Source of the DNA: Methylococcaceae bacterium UBA662
Lineage (GTDB): Bacteria > Pseudomonadota > Gammaproteobacteria > Methylococcales > Methylomonadaceae
Assembly: GCA_002299425.1 (NCBI GenBank)
Contig: DBNW01000061.1
Location: 670-49,564 of the forward strand
Length of the DNA stretch: 48,895 nucleotides
Reading direction: 5' to 3'
Positions 9,019 through 19,300 of this stretch are shown here, piece after piece. The translations under genes and the position numbers were made by a program. The stretch's first letter is position 1, and each line of letters starts with the position of its first letter. Below the pieces are notes generated by a model. It was given only the letters and a program-made list of their open reading frames with translations, was not told the DNA's origin and searched no databases.

Positions 9019-9912
9019 ATGGATACGCCCGTTGCCCTTTATCAATCAACCCTAACCTCCTTGCCTCTGCTCGCCCGTGGCAAGGTGCGCGATATTTACG
9101 GCATCGACGACCACCATCTGCTGATGGTCGCCAGCGACCGGCTGTCGGCCTTCGATGTCATCCTACCCGACCCGATACCGGGTAAAGGCCGGGTATTAAC
9201 CCGCATCTCTAATTTTTGGTTTGCCAAGCTAAGCCACATTATCCCCAACCATTTAGCCGATATTCCGCTGGCACAGGTCTTGCCCGATGCGGATGAACGG
9301 GCGCAAGTAGCCGGTCGCGCTGTGGTGGTAAAAAAACTCAACGCCTTACCCGTAGAAGCTATCGTGCGTGGCTATTTGTTGGGTTCCGGCTGGCAGGATT
9401 ACCAAAAAACGGGCACCGTTTCCGGCATTGTCTTGCCAGAAGGCCTACAACAAGCACAGCAATTGCCTGAACCCATTTACACACCGTCGACCAAAGCGGC
9501 AACCGGAGGACACGACGAGAACATCCGTTTTGAGCAATCGGTAACCTTGCTCGGCGCCGCCTTAGCCGCACAAGTGCGCACCGCCAGCATTCGGCTCTAT
9601 AGCGAAGCCGCCGCCTACGCCTTGGAGCGCGGCATTCTCATCGCCGATACTAAATTCGAGTTCGGCACCGACGCGCAAGGCGTTTTGTATCTGATCGACG
9701 AAGCCCTCACCCCCGATTCCTCACGCTTTTGGCCAGCCGATCGCTACCAAGTCGGCACCAGCCCGCCCAGCTTCGACAAACAATATGTGCGCGATTATCT
9801 GGAAAGTCTGGATTGGAACAAAACCGCCCCGGCCCCAACCTTGCCCCCCGAGGTGGCGGAATTTTGCGCTGCCCAGTACCGCGAGGCGGAACAACGGCTG
9901 ACTCAAAGTTAG
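9019..9912 (+). CDS. purC: Phosphoribosylaminoimidazole-succinocarboxamide (SAICAR) synthase
   Basis: Cytoplasmic enzyme of purine synthesis that ligates aspartate to CAIR with ATP. The 297-aa length matches the longer PurC subgroup. Motifs are RGKVRDIY near residue 20, SDRLSAFDVILPDPIPGKG, VEAIVRGYLLGSGW and ADTKFEFG, with DEALTPDSSRFWP near the C-terminus. It starts at ATG 9019, 36 bases after the DUF2459 stop. No other purine gene is adjacent. Confidence 0.95.
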   Translation: MDTPVALYQSTLTSLPLLARGKVRDIYGIDDHHLLMVASDRLSAFDVILPDPIPGKGRVLTRISNFWFAKLSHIIPNHLADIPLAQVLPDADERAQVAGRAVVVKKLNALPVEAIVRGYLLGSGWQDYQKTGTVSGIVLPEGLQQAQQLPEPIYTPSTKAATGGHDENIRFEQSVTLLGAALAAQVRTASIRLYSEAAAYALERGILIADTKFEFGTDAQGVLYLIDEALTPDSSRFWPADRYQVGTSPPSFDKQYVRDYLESLDWNKTAPAPTLPPEVAEFCAAQYREAEQRLTQS

Positions 9913-9920
9913 CCGCCGCA

Positions 9921-9986
9921 GGGGGTACCCCCCGATAGCACGCGTGCTGAACGTGTCGCAAAAGGTGCCATCAATTTGTTCAGCAC
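9921..9986. repeat. Cluster of palindromes after purC
   Basis: Just beyond the purC stop are a perfect 12-bp palindrome at 9921-9932 (GGGGGTACCCCC), another at 9937-9948 (AGCACGCGTGCT), and a 9-bp inverted repeat joining 9944-9952 (GTGCTGAAC) to 9978-9986 (GTTCAGCAC). They probably form a strong 3' structure for purC. There is no T-run, although an A-rich stretch follows. Confidence 0.5.
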
Positions 9987-10102
9987 TGCCTTAGCGGTGG
10001 CAAAAAAAACCGTATTTCCATAAAATGCCCCGCTATCCCTCATCTTTACACCCACGCGCACAGGCACCCTGCGACCCGCGAGGACTTTACCCACACCACA
10101 CT

Positions 10103-13100
10103 ATGCAATCACACACTTTACACTTGGGCATTGCCGATTTTACCTACGCCGATTTGTACGACCCGGCGCGTCTTAACGCGTTGCTCATCGCCTTCGACGC
10201 CTCCGTCCAACAGCATGAACCGGAACTTTTTGGCCGCTACGCCGCCTTCCGCCAAGCCCAAGGCGAAGGCTATGCACCCGAACAACTCTCCGAAATTCTG
10301 GTCGAGATGGGCCCTTATGTGGGCCAATTTCTCGCCCGCCTGTTCAACGTCACCGCCGCCCATCAAGCCCAAGCCGCCGCCATCCAGCAAGAAATCGACA
10401 GCGTGTTCACCTATAAAAATGCCGTGGTGGCAAAGCTTGAGGTCTATTTCAAAGGCCAAGACATCGGCACTTGGGATGTTGAAACCATCCAAAGCCGATT
10501 TGCACTGCTGATAACCGCCGCCTTCCCGGAAGCCGACCAAGACCGCGACCCCGAACGCCGGGTGGCGCGGGTGGGGGCGCACATCGGCCTGTTATCGGCG
10601 CATTACCAGCTGCTTGCCAAAAACAAGCCCGGCAGCTACGACAACGCCGATGCCGCCGCCGAAGCAGTACGCGCCCGCTTAGCGGCGCACGGGGCAGCCG
10701 CTAGCGTGTTCGCCGAGGTGATAGCGTTGGCCTACCCGGCCGACTTCATCGCCGCCCTGATGGACTTAACGCAACGCTTCAGCTTCATCGCCGGGCACGA
10801 CGAATCCCTAACCGGCCATTGGCTCAGTTTCAAATTCCCGGAAAAACGCGACTTCGACCACCTAGTCGCCCACGACACCGTTGAATTTGACGGCTACAGT
10901 GCCTGGATGGGTCAGGCTGGGCAGCACCGCCGCCGCGACGGTTTCAAACTGACCGACCCGCGTTTCAAGCAACGCGACGTGTTGTCCGAAGTCAACCATT
11001 GCATCTACTGCCACGAGCGCGACACCGATTCCTGCTCCAAAGGCATGAGGAACAAAAAAACGCACACCTACAAGGTCGATGCCTTGGGCGAGACCACCAT
11101 CGGTTGCCCGCTGGATGAAAAAATTTCCGAAATGCACCTGGTCAAACGCCGGGGCGACAACATCGGTGCCTTGGCTATCATCATGATCGACAACCCGATG
11201 TGCCCGGGCACCGGGCACCGTATCTGCAACGAGTGCATGAAGGGCTGCATCTACCAAAAGACCGACCCGGTCAACATTCCGCAAATTGAAACCAACGTCT
11301 TAACCGACGTGCTGTTCATGCCCTACGGCTTTGAAATTTACAGCTTGCTGACGCGCTGGAACCCGCTCAACGCCAAACGCCCGGTGATGCAGCCCTACAA
11401 CGGCAAGAACGCGCTGGTGGTGGGCTTAGGCCCTGCCGGTTACACCATGAGCCATTACCTGTTGAACGAAGGCTTCGCCGTGGCCGGTATCGACGGCCTA
11501 AAAATTGAACCGCTGCCGGTGGAATTGGCCGGCGACGAGCACACCTTGCCCAAACCCATCGCCGATTTCAACGAACTCTACGAAGACTTGGACCAGCGCA
11601 TCCTGGCCGGTTTTGGCGGTGTCGCCGAATACGGCATCACCGTGCGCTGGGACAAAAACTTTTTAAAAGTCATCTACCTGACCTTAGCCCGGCGCCAAGC
11701 CTTCCGCGCCTACGGCGGCATCCGCTTCGGCGGCACGTTAACCATCGACGACGCCTGGGACATGGGCTTTGACCATATCTGCATCGCCGCCGGGGCCGGT
11801 AAACCCACCATCATCCCGCTAAAAAACAACCTGATGCGCGGCGTCCGCCAGGCCTCGGATTTCTTGATGGGCTTGCAATTGACCGGTGCGGCGAAAAAAT
11901 CCTCACTGGCCAACCTGCAAGTGCGCCTGCCCGCCGGGGTCATCGGCGGCGGCTTGACCGCAGTCGACACTGCCACCGAATTGATGGCCTATTACCCGGT
12001 GCAGGTGGAAAAAATCCTGTACCGTTATGAAACCTTGGTGGCCCGTTACGGCGAAAACACCATCCGCAGCCGTTATGATGCGGAAGAAACCGGCATTTTA
12101 GATGAGTTCCTCGCCCACGGCCAAGCCATCAAAGCCGAGCGCGCACGCGCCGCCGCCGCCGGTGAGTTGCCCGATTTCCAGCCGCTGTTGCAACAATGGG
12201 GCGGCGTCACCTTGTTTTACCGCAAAGGCATGAACGATGCCCCCGCCTACCGGCAAAACCACGAGGAAGTCGCCAAAGCCTTAGAAGAAGGCATCGCTCT
12301 GGCCGAGGGCATGAGCCCTGCCGGTGCTATCGCCGATGCGTTTGGGCATTTATGCGCCGTCGAGTTCGACAAACAGGAACTTAAAGAAGGCCGCTGGACG
12401 GGCGCGGGCAAAACCGTCACCGTAGCGCTGCGCAATCTGTACATCGCCGCCGGCACCTCGCCGAACACCATTTACCAAAGCGAATACCCGAAAACCTTCC
12501 AAATGGACAGCAAATTTTTCCAACGCTTCCAGCCGGAATGGACCGACGGCCAGTTGCAATTGGTGGCCATGCACGATGACACCACGCCGAAACTGGGCAA
12601 GCCCGCACCGCTAACCTCGTATCAAAAAAACGGAAAATTTATCAGCTTCTACGGTGACAACCACCCGGTTTATGCGGGCAATGTGGTCAAGGCCATGGCC
12701 AGCGCCAAAAACGGCTACCCGCATGTGGTCAGGCTGTTCCAACAGGAATTGGCCGCACTCGACCCCAGCCAGCAAGCGCAACGCGAAGCGGCAATGCAAG
12801 CCTTGTTTAAACGCTTAGACGCAGCGTTTACCGCCACCGTCGTCGCCATCAACCGGCTCACCCCGACTATCATCGAAGTCGTAGTCAAAGCACCGATGGC
12901 GGCGGCCAAATTCCAGCCCGGCCAGTTCTACCGGGTACAGAATTTTGAAGCCCACGCCCCGGTCGTTGAAGGCACGGTGCTGGCGGCGGAAGGCCTGGCA
13001 CTAACCGGCGCCGAGGTCGATAAAGACCTCGGCACGGTGTCGTTGATTGCTCTGGAAATGGGATCCTCATCAAGGCTGTGCGCCACCTGGAACGTCGGCG

Positions 13101-13807
13101 ATAACGTGGTGCTGATGGGCGTGACCGGTGCGCCGACCGAAATACCGAGCGGCCAAACCGTGCTGCTGATCGGCGGCGGCCTGGGCAACGCCGTGCTGTT
13201 CTCCATCGGCAAGGCCCTGCGCGCCGCCGGCAACAAAGTTATCTATTTTGCCGGTTACAAATTCAACCGGGACGTGTTCAAAGGTAAAGACATCGAAGCC
13301 GCCTCCGACGTGATTGTCTGGGCGGTGGACAACACGCCGGGGGCGAGTGCCATCCCCACCACCCGCCCGCAAGACAAAACCTTCGTCGGCAACATCCTAG
13401 AAGCCATGCTGGCCTACGCCAAGGACCAACTCGGCGGGCAGCCGATCCCGTTGTCAGACACCGGCCACCTCATCGTCATCGGCTCTGACCGCATGATGGC
13501 GGCGGTCAAAGACGCCCGCTACAACGTGCTGAAACCCTACCTGCCAAACGTTCAACATGCTGTCGGCTCCATCAATTCGCCGATGCAGTGCATGATGAAA
13601 GGCATCTGCGCCCAGTGCCTGTGCAGGCATGTCGATGCCAACGGCGAGGAGTATTTTGTCTACTCCTGCTACAACCAAGACCAAGACTTGGACAAAGTGG
13701 ATTTCCCACACCTGAACGCCCGCTTACGGCAAAACACGGTGCAGGAAAAGCTGTCGAACTTGTGGCTGGATTATTTGCTTGAACGGCAACAGCATGTAAC
13801 GGCTTAA
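10103..13807 (+). CDS. Fused flavin/iron-sulfur pyridine-nucleotide oxidoreductase (GltD/NfnB-like plus PyrK/NfnA-like)
   Basis: A 1234-aa multidomain protein. Residues 1 to about 290 are an N-terminal region I do not recognise. About 298-400 is a GltD-type iron-sulfur region with two cysteine groups (CIYCHERDTDSC from residue 300, and CPGTGHRICNECMKGC). Two Rossmann motifs follow (GLGPAG near 440; GVIGGGLTAVDTA near 612), as in GltD/NfnB. From about 905 an FNR-like domain (FQPGQFYRV; LLIGGGLGNAVL) ends in a PyrK-type [2Fe-2S] Cys set (CMMKGICAQCLC, about 1162). The order equals NfnB fused to NfnA, the bifurcating ferredoxin:NADP oxidoreductase; bifurcation here is inference. ATG 10103 was preferred over ATG 10025, since the extra 26 residues look non-coding; neither start has a clear ribosome site. 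Confidence 0.8.
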   Translation: MQSHTLHLGIADFTYADLYDPARLNALLIAFDASVQQHEPELFGRYAAFRQAQGEGYAPEQLSEILVEMGPYVGQFLARLFNVTAAHQAQAAAIQQEIDSVFTYKNAVVAKLEVYFKGQDIGTWDVETIQSRFALLITAAFPEADQDRDPERRVARVGAHIGLLSAHYQLLAKNKPGSYDNADAAAEAVRARLAAHGAAASVFAEVIALAYPADFIAALMDLTQRFSFIAGHDESLTGHWLSFKFPEKRDFDHLVAHDTVEFDGYSAWMGQAGQHRRRDGFKLTDPRFKQRDVLSEVNHCIYCHERDTDSCSKGMRNKKTHTYKVDALGETTIGCPLDEKISEMHLVKRRGDNIGALAIIMIDNPMCPGTGHRICNECMKGCIYQKTDPVNIPQIETNVLTDVLFMPYGFEIYSLLTRWNPLNAKRPVMQPYNGKNALVVGLGPAGYTMSHYLLNEGFAVAGIDGLKIEPLPVELAGDEHTLPKPIADFNELYEDLDQRILAGFGGVAEYGITVRWDKNFLKVIYLTLARRQAFRAYGGIRFGGTLTIDDAWDMGFDHICIAAGAGKPTIIPLKNNLMRGVRQASDFLMGLQLTGAAKKSSLANLQVRLPAGVIGGGLTAVDTATELMAYYPVQVEKILYRYETLVARYGENTIRSRYDAEETGILDEFLAHGQAIKAERARAAAAGELPDFQPLLQQWGGVTLFYRKGMNDAPAYRQNHEEVAKALEEGIALAEGMSPAGAIADAFGHLCAVEFDKQELKEGRWTGAGKTVTVALRNLYIAAGTSPNTIYQSEYPKTFQMDSKFFQRFQPEWTDGQLQLVAMHDDTTPKLGKPAPLTSYQKNGKFISFYGDNHPVYAGNVVKAMASAKNGYPHVVRLFQQELAALDPSQQAQREAAMQALFKRLDAAFTATVVAINRLTPTIIEVVVKAPMAAAKFQPGQFYRVQNFEAHAPVVEGTVLAAEGLALTGAEVDKDLGTVSLIALEMGSSSRLCATWNVGDNVVLMGVTGAPTEIPSGQTVLLIGGGLGNAVLFSIGKALRAAGNKVIYFAGYKFNRDVFKGKDIEAASDVIVWAVDNTPGASAIPTTRPQDKTFVGNILEAMLAYAKDQLGGQPIPLSDTGHLIVIGSDRMMAAVKDARYNVLKPYLPNVQHAVGSINSPMQCMMKGICAQCLCRHVDANGEEYFVYSCYNQDQDLDKVDFPHLNARLRQNTVQEKLSNLWLDYLLERQQHVTA

Positions 13808-13906
13808 AATCTTGTTGCCAGAAAAGCACGCCTATCCTGCAACAGCCTTGTTAGCAAGAGCGGGTTTTAAAAAACTCAGTCGTCATTTACCTAGATTCAA
13901 CGCGCC

Positions 13907-14659
13907 ATGAAAAACATCTTGCCATTCGTTTTACCCTTGCTTTCATGGGTCGCCCATGCCGGCCAAAACAGCAAGCCTGCGGACTGTATCAACCCAGAAA
14001 AAAACCGCCCCAGCAGTCAATACAATTTGCCCAGCCGAGATCCGGGGGCCTACCAATCGCCCATCAACATCCTTACCTTCGAGACCAAACACTCAAAACC
14101 GTATAAGCTTGACTTTAACTTGCAAGAACAAATCACCGAAGTCGAACATTTAGCGCACACCATCCAATTGGACTTCAAGCCGGGCAGCACCATTACCCTA
14201 GGCCAAGACACGTACACCTTCAAACAGATGCACTTCCACACGCCATCCGAGCATTTACTCGACGGCGTCACGTTCCCTATGGAACTGCATGCCGTAGCCA
14301 GCCGTGAGCAACACGGTGTCCCGCATTACCTGGTGTTTGCATTGTTATTCAGAATGGGCGAGGAAAACGTCTTTATCAATGAATTCCTGGATGTGATCCC
14401 GCATCAGCAAGGAAAAGCCTCGTTGCAGGGTACGCGCAGCATCGGACTGAATGAATTGCTAAAGTCCAGCGATTTGCAACACCACTACCATTACAAAGGC
14501 TCGTTGACCACCCCGCCTTACACTGAAACCGTCAATTGGTTTGTGCTGAAAAAAATTTTTCAGGCGTCGCCCGAACAAATTAAAACCATCAACGCCCTAG
14601 AGGGCGACAACGCTAGGCATATCGAACCGAAAGAAGACCGCGTTGTTGAAGAAAATTAA
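13907..14659 (+). CDS. Alpha-class carbonic anhydrase, periplasmic
   Basis: A 250-aa exported zinc enzyme interconverting CO2 and bicarbonate. The first ~18 residues (MKNILPFVLPLLSWVAHAG) are a signal peptide. Zinc ligands are His109 and His111 in MHFHTPSEH and His128 in MELHAVA; QSPINI near residue 50 and GSLTTPPYTETVNW near 200 are class hallmarks. The gene is complete, but its last codons and stop fall inside the 136-bp sequence that is repeated on the far side of the island, next to bioB. Before the insertion it must have been the convergent neighbour of bioB. Confidence 0.93.
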   Translation: MKNILPFVLPLLSWVAHAGQNSKPADCINPEKNRPSSQYNLPSRDPGAYQSPINILTFETKHSKPYKLDFNLQEQITEVEHLAHTIQLDFKPGSTITLGQDTYTFKQMHFHTPSEHLLDGVTFPMELHAVASREQHGVPHYLVFALLFRMGEENVFINEFLDVIPHQQGKASLQGTRSIGLNELLKSSDLQHHYHYKGSLTTPPYTETVNWFVLKKIFQASPEQIKTINALEGDNARHIEPKEDRVVEEN

Positions 14660-14765
14660 CGGCCCTGCGGCTTACCGCCGCTGATTAACTGTCTAGGCCT
14701 TTCGCATGACTCGACCCACCCGAGCGCAATCCTAACCGATCAAACAAGGCCAAATCTTGGTTGGT
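14630..14765. repeat. Left copy of the 136-bp direct repeat flanking the urea island
   Basis: Identical at 134 of 136 positions to 33931-34066, in the same orientation. It contains the last ten codons of the carbonic anhydrase gene (intact here) followed by the last 27 codons of bioB on the minus strand (a fragment here). Homology stops sharply at both edges: 14629 versus 33930 and 14766 versus 34067 differ. The two mismatches lie within the bioB part. Confidence 0.95.
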
Positions 14766-15247
14766 TGTACGGTGGCTACTTGACTGAACGGGTGCGGCGC
14801 AAACCGTATTCCGTCATTTTGATGAACGAAATAGAAAAAGCCCACGCCGACGTGATCCAGAAGCTGGCCGACGAAGCCCTGTACCCGATCATGACAGCCA
14901 AGGTGATGGACATTGTCGGCCACCCTTTCCGCCCCGGATTCATCAATCGCATCGACGAGGCGGTGGGTCTGGGGCGCGAACAAATCCGCGCCATCTTCGG
15001 CCTGCAAATCGACTACCTACGCAAATGCCTGCAAGAGCGCGAGATCGGCTTTAAAATCAGCGAAGCCGCCTTGGATTTGCTGGGCGAAGCCGGATTCGAT
15101 CCGGTCTACGGCGCATGGCCCATGAAACGCGCCATCCAGCAACCACTGGAAAATCCGTTGCCACACGCTATTTTGGCCGGACAGTTCAGCAGCGGCGACA
15201 CTCTGAGCGTGGGTCTGGATGCAGCCGGTTTTTTTGTGTTTCAGTAA
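14766..15247 (+). pseudogene. clpB: clpB remnant (C-terminal part, internal deletion)
   Basis: About 160 codons matching the second AAA+ module and C-terminus of ClpB, the disaggregase. GYLTERVRRKPYSVIL runs into a Walker B-like MNEIEKAH in which the usual DE is NE. Then roughly 45 residues (the segment after EKAHPDV including sensor 1) are missing before HPFRPGFINRIDEA, a few more after IDEA, and the end (GFDPVYGAWPMKRAIQQ) is recognisable. Everything before the Walker B region is absent. The left edge coincides exactly with the end of the 136-bp repeat, so the gene was cut at the island junction. Not expected to be functional. Confidence 0.85.
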
Positions 15248-15361
15248 GGGCTGGCTGTTAACGTGGTTGCTCTGGAAGTTCTGGTTTTTTTGTCTTGGGT
15301 AATGACTGGGAAAAACTTACCTTTCTCGAACACATCGAATCGCTCGTGCATTGACAATCGT

Positions 15362-16324
15362 TCATCGGATCGTCCGTTGCAGTACCAACGCAACAGCGGC
15401 GGCGCGCGTCGTGACGCCGAGTTTTTCGAAGCTATGTTCCAGATGCTTGTTGACCGTGCGCGGGCTGCTGCCGAGTATGATGCCGACTTCCTTGTTGGTT
15501 TTGCCCCTCGAAATCCACATCAATATTTCCGCTTCCCTGAAAGTTAGGCCGAGAGTGCTTTTCAGCGCTTCGATAGGCCATTCGCCGGCGTGTTTTTGCA
15601 GTAGCACTAGAAATTCACCGCTGTTCGGACACCGGGACAGTCTGAGCGATAACGCGCCGAGCGATCGGTGTGCGTCCGACGGTAATTGGCCGGACGCATT
15701 GCCGGCCTGAACCGGCGACCTTATCCATTCCAAAACCGGTTTCGGTGCTAGGGTGCCGATGCCGAAAGGTCGGGCGTTATCCAGCTCCGCGAGCAGACTT
15801 TCCGCCGAAGGCATCAGCCAGACGATGCGTCCATCACGATCGACGCTGAACGCGGCGAACGGCGCGTGGCTCAATGCGCTTTCGGCGCGCAGTAGGGTCC
15901 GGGCCTGATTTAGATGGACTTCGAGCCGTGCTAGGACTTCGGGCGGCTTGATCGGCTTGACGATATAGTCGCGTCCACCTTCATTGAAGCCCCGTAGCAG
16001 ATCGTTAAGTTCTGTTCGTCCGGTCATGAACAGAATCGGAATGCCAGCCGTGCTCGGATTGTCTTTGATTTTTCGGCAGGTTTCGAATCCGTCGATGCCG
16101 GGCATCACGACATCGAGCAAAATAATATCGGGTTGCAGGTGGTTGATTTGGTCGAGCGCGGATAGCCCGTCGGTTGCGACCAGCACCCGGTAGCCGGCTT
16201 CCGACAGCGTATCGGACAGCAACGCCAGATTGCCGGGCGTATCGTCGACGATCAGCACCGTGCCGCGACTGCCGCGTGTCGATTCGGCATTCATCGGCAT
16301 GGCACGGTCAGCAAGCGTCGTCAT
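15362..16324 (-). CDS. Response regulator with LuxR-type DNA-binding domain
   Basis: A 320-aa protein. The N-terminal receiver (about 20-140) has the phosphoacceptor Asp71 in IILLDVVMPG and the conserved Lys in YIVKPIKPPE. A middle region (about 150-250) looks like a degenerate PAS domain. The C-terminal LuxR helix-turn-helix (about 255-318) shows LTFREAEILMWISRGKTNKEVG. The ATG at 16324 overlaps the 3' end of the hybrid kinase gene by 17 bases, so kinase and regulator are co-translated; a second Met eight residues on is possible. Inferred target: the divergent porin-urt operon. Confidence 0.9.
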   Translation of the reverse strand: MTTLADRAMPMNAESTRGSRGTVLIVDDTPGNLALLSDTLSEAGYRVLVATDGLSALDQINHLQPDIILLDVVMPGIDGFETCRKIKDNPSTAGIPILFMTGRTELNDLLRGFNEGGRDYIVKPIKPPEVLARLEVHLNQARTLLRAESALSHAPFAAFSVDRDGRIVWLMPSAESLLAELDNARPFGIGTLAPKPVLEWIRSPVQAGNASGQLPSDAHRSLGALSLRLSRCPNSGEFLVLLQKHAGEWPIEALKSTLGLTFREAEILMWISRGKTNKEVGIILGSSPRTVNKHLEHSFEKLGVTTRAAAVALVLQRTIR

Positions 16325-19300
16325 TGACGATCAGCATTTTTTTGATTTCGCCGATGCGAAATTCCGCAGCCAAGGCTTTTAGCTTCGCGGCGAACAGCGG
16401 GTATTCTGGCAGCAACGGTTCGAGTCCTCGGGTCAGTCCGATCAGATCGCCGATGCGGACGAAGTCGCCGAGTGCCTCGATGATGGCCGCCGGCGGCCGT
16501 TCGACGGTCGCGTCCGTCGTGTGTTCCGTTCGCATCTTCTCGCCCTGATGAAACCATTCGAGCGACAGATGCAGTTTCAGTTTATCCAGTAACTCGCGGA
16601 CCCGGACCGGTTTTGCGAGAAAATCGTTACAGCCGGCATTGACTGCGGCGAGACGGTCGATGCCGTAGGCGTTCGCGCTCAACACGATGATCGGCAGCCG
16701 ATGGCCCCGCTCGCGCAGCTTCGCCGCCGTCGTCAAACCGTCGATGCCGGGCATCGCGAGATCGAGCAGAATGAGATCGTGCGAGCTTTCCGCCACTTTT
16801 TCGAGACAACGTTCCCCGGACTCGGCGGCATCGATGGCGAATCCGAACGGTTCCAGAATCGAGACGAGCAGGTCACGGTGTTCGGCCTGATCGTCTACGA
16901 CCAGCAATCTTCTGCGCCGACCGTGATAGCCGACGCTATCGTTGTTATCGTCGGCTATCACGGTCGCGCCTGGATTCGGTAAAAATAAGCGCACCGTAAA
17001 CACCGACCCCCGGCCGGGCTCGCTCGTCACCGACAGGTCTCCGCCCATGATTTCGATGAGTATTTTGCTGATCGTAAGACCCAGTCCGCTGCCGGCAACG
17101 GCATTGCCGGTGGTGTCGTGCAGCCGGGCGAACGGTTGAAAGATATTCTGCAACTGTTCACGCTCGATGCCTTTACCGGTGTCGATGACCTGAAAATTGG
17201 CCACTTCGCCGCTGTAGCCGATACGGAAAACAATGCCGCCTGTTTCGGTGAATTTGATCGCGTTGCTGAGCAGGTTGATCAAAATCTGACCGACCCGCTG
17301 TTCGTCTCCGCGAACGCGCTGGGGCAGGGCATGGGTGAACTGGCAGCTGAACGACAGCCCTTTGTCCTCGGCCTGCTGTTTGTAGAGGATCACCAGATGT
17401 TCGATGAATGCCGGGAAATTGAACGGTTGCGGTTTCAGTTCGAATTTGCGCGCCTCGATGCGCGCGATGTCGAGGATGTCATCGATTAGAGACGACAAAT
17501 GCTCGCCGCTGCGTTTTAGGGTTTCGACCGCCTGGCGGCGGTGCTCGGGAATCGCCGGGTCTTTGTGCAAAATATAGGCGTAGCCGATGATGCTGTTCAG
17601 CGGCGTTCTGATTTCATGGCTCATGTTGCTTAGAAACCGGCTTTTCGCGCTGTTCGCCACATCGGCCATTTTCAGTGCCTGCGCGAGTTTCGTATCGGTT
17701 TTTTTATGCTCGTCGATTTCCATTAACAACCGTTGCGTCTGTTTCGCGGTTTCCTCGTGAGCGATGCGGCGGCTTTCGTCGTTCAGAATCAGCCACCAGG
17801 TACACAGGCCGATGAAGACGAGCAGGGACGCATAGATTTTGACGAAATTTTCGAGCAACAGACGGAACGCCGGCAGATACGATTGCGCGACCAGCATATC
17901 CTGATAATAAATGATGCCGACGAAGAGGCTGGTCAGCACGGTCAGAAACGAAAACAGCAGACCAAAGCGCAGCAGGCGCAGGCGGGTCGAAAGCGGTATC
18001 CGGCCCGGCAGGAGGCGCAGTGCGACACTTTCGAGATAGTCGTCTAACCGAGCGCCGGGTTTGCAAGCGTCGAGACAGCGTGCTTCGAGTGTGCAGCATA
18101 ACGAACAGATGCTGCCCTGATAAAACGGGCAAGTCGCAACATCTTCGTGTTCGAAGCGGTTGCCGCAGATGCTACAGTTTTGATGGAATGCGCGGTTGTC
18201 CTTATCTCGGTCGCGCGCCAGATAATGTTTCGGTCCGGCGATGAACGCCAGCACGGGCACGAGAATGAAAGCCAGGCCGAGCGAAATGAACGCCGAGAAC
18301 GCCTTAGGATAGTCGCCGAACACGCCGATATAGGCCAGGATCGAAACGATCGATGCACACAGCATCGCGAGGATGCCGACCGGATTTAGGTCGGGCAGGT
18401 AAGCGCGCTTAAATTCAACGATTTTCGGGCTGAGTCCGAGCGGTTTGTTGATCAACAATTCGGCGGCGACCGCACTGATCCACGCGATCGACATATTCGA
18501 AAACAGGCCCAGAACTTTTTCCAACGCGCCGAACACACCAAATTCCATCAACAGCAGCGCAATCGAGACGTTGAACACCAGCCAGACGACGCGGCCTGGA
18601 TGGCTGTGCGTGATGCGTGAAAAAAAGTTCGACCATGCCAGTGAGCCGGCATAAGCGTTGGTCACGTTAATTTTTATTTGGCTGATCACGACGAACAGCG
18701 TCGTCACCGCCAGTGCGATTTCCGGGTTGTCGAACAGATTGTTATAGGCGATCAGGTACATTTGTGTTGGTTCGTGTGCGTGCTCCGGTGCGATACCGTT
18801 GCGCAGTGCAAGATGCGCGAGCAAGGCACCGCCCAGTTGCCGGACCATGCCGAACAGGATCCAGCCCGGACCCGCAATGATCGTGCAGAGCCACCAGCGG
18901 AAACGGTTTTTAGCGTTTTTTTCGGGCATGAAACGCAGAAAATCGACCTGCTCGCCGATTTGCGCGACCATCGAAAACGCGACCGTCGCCGCGCTGCCGA
19001 ACAACAACCAGTCGAAGTCCCGGCCGCTGCCGGCTATCCAGAAATAGGTTTTCAGCGTTAACAGTGCTTCGGGTTCGTGCCGGTAGACGGCGATATAAGG
19101 CACTATCAGCAAGATCAGCCAGACCGGTTGTGTCCATAATTGCAGACGGTTGATCGTCGTGATCCCGAACGTGACCAGCGGAATCACCACGATCGCGCTG
19201 ATGATGTGCGCGATCGCGACCGGAATGTGAAAATACAGTTCGAGCGCGAGCGACATGATCGATGCTTCGAGCGCGAACAGCGTGAACGTGAACGAGGCAT

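Noticed and set aside
10025..10102. Upstream ATG extending the large oxidoreductase by 26 residues
   Set aside because: The extra residues are Pro/Arg/His-rich, with no ribosome site; kept only as an alternative.
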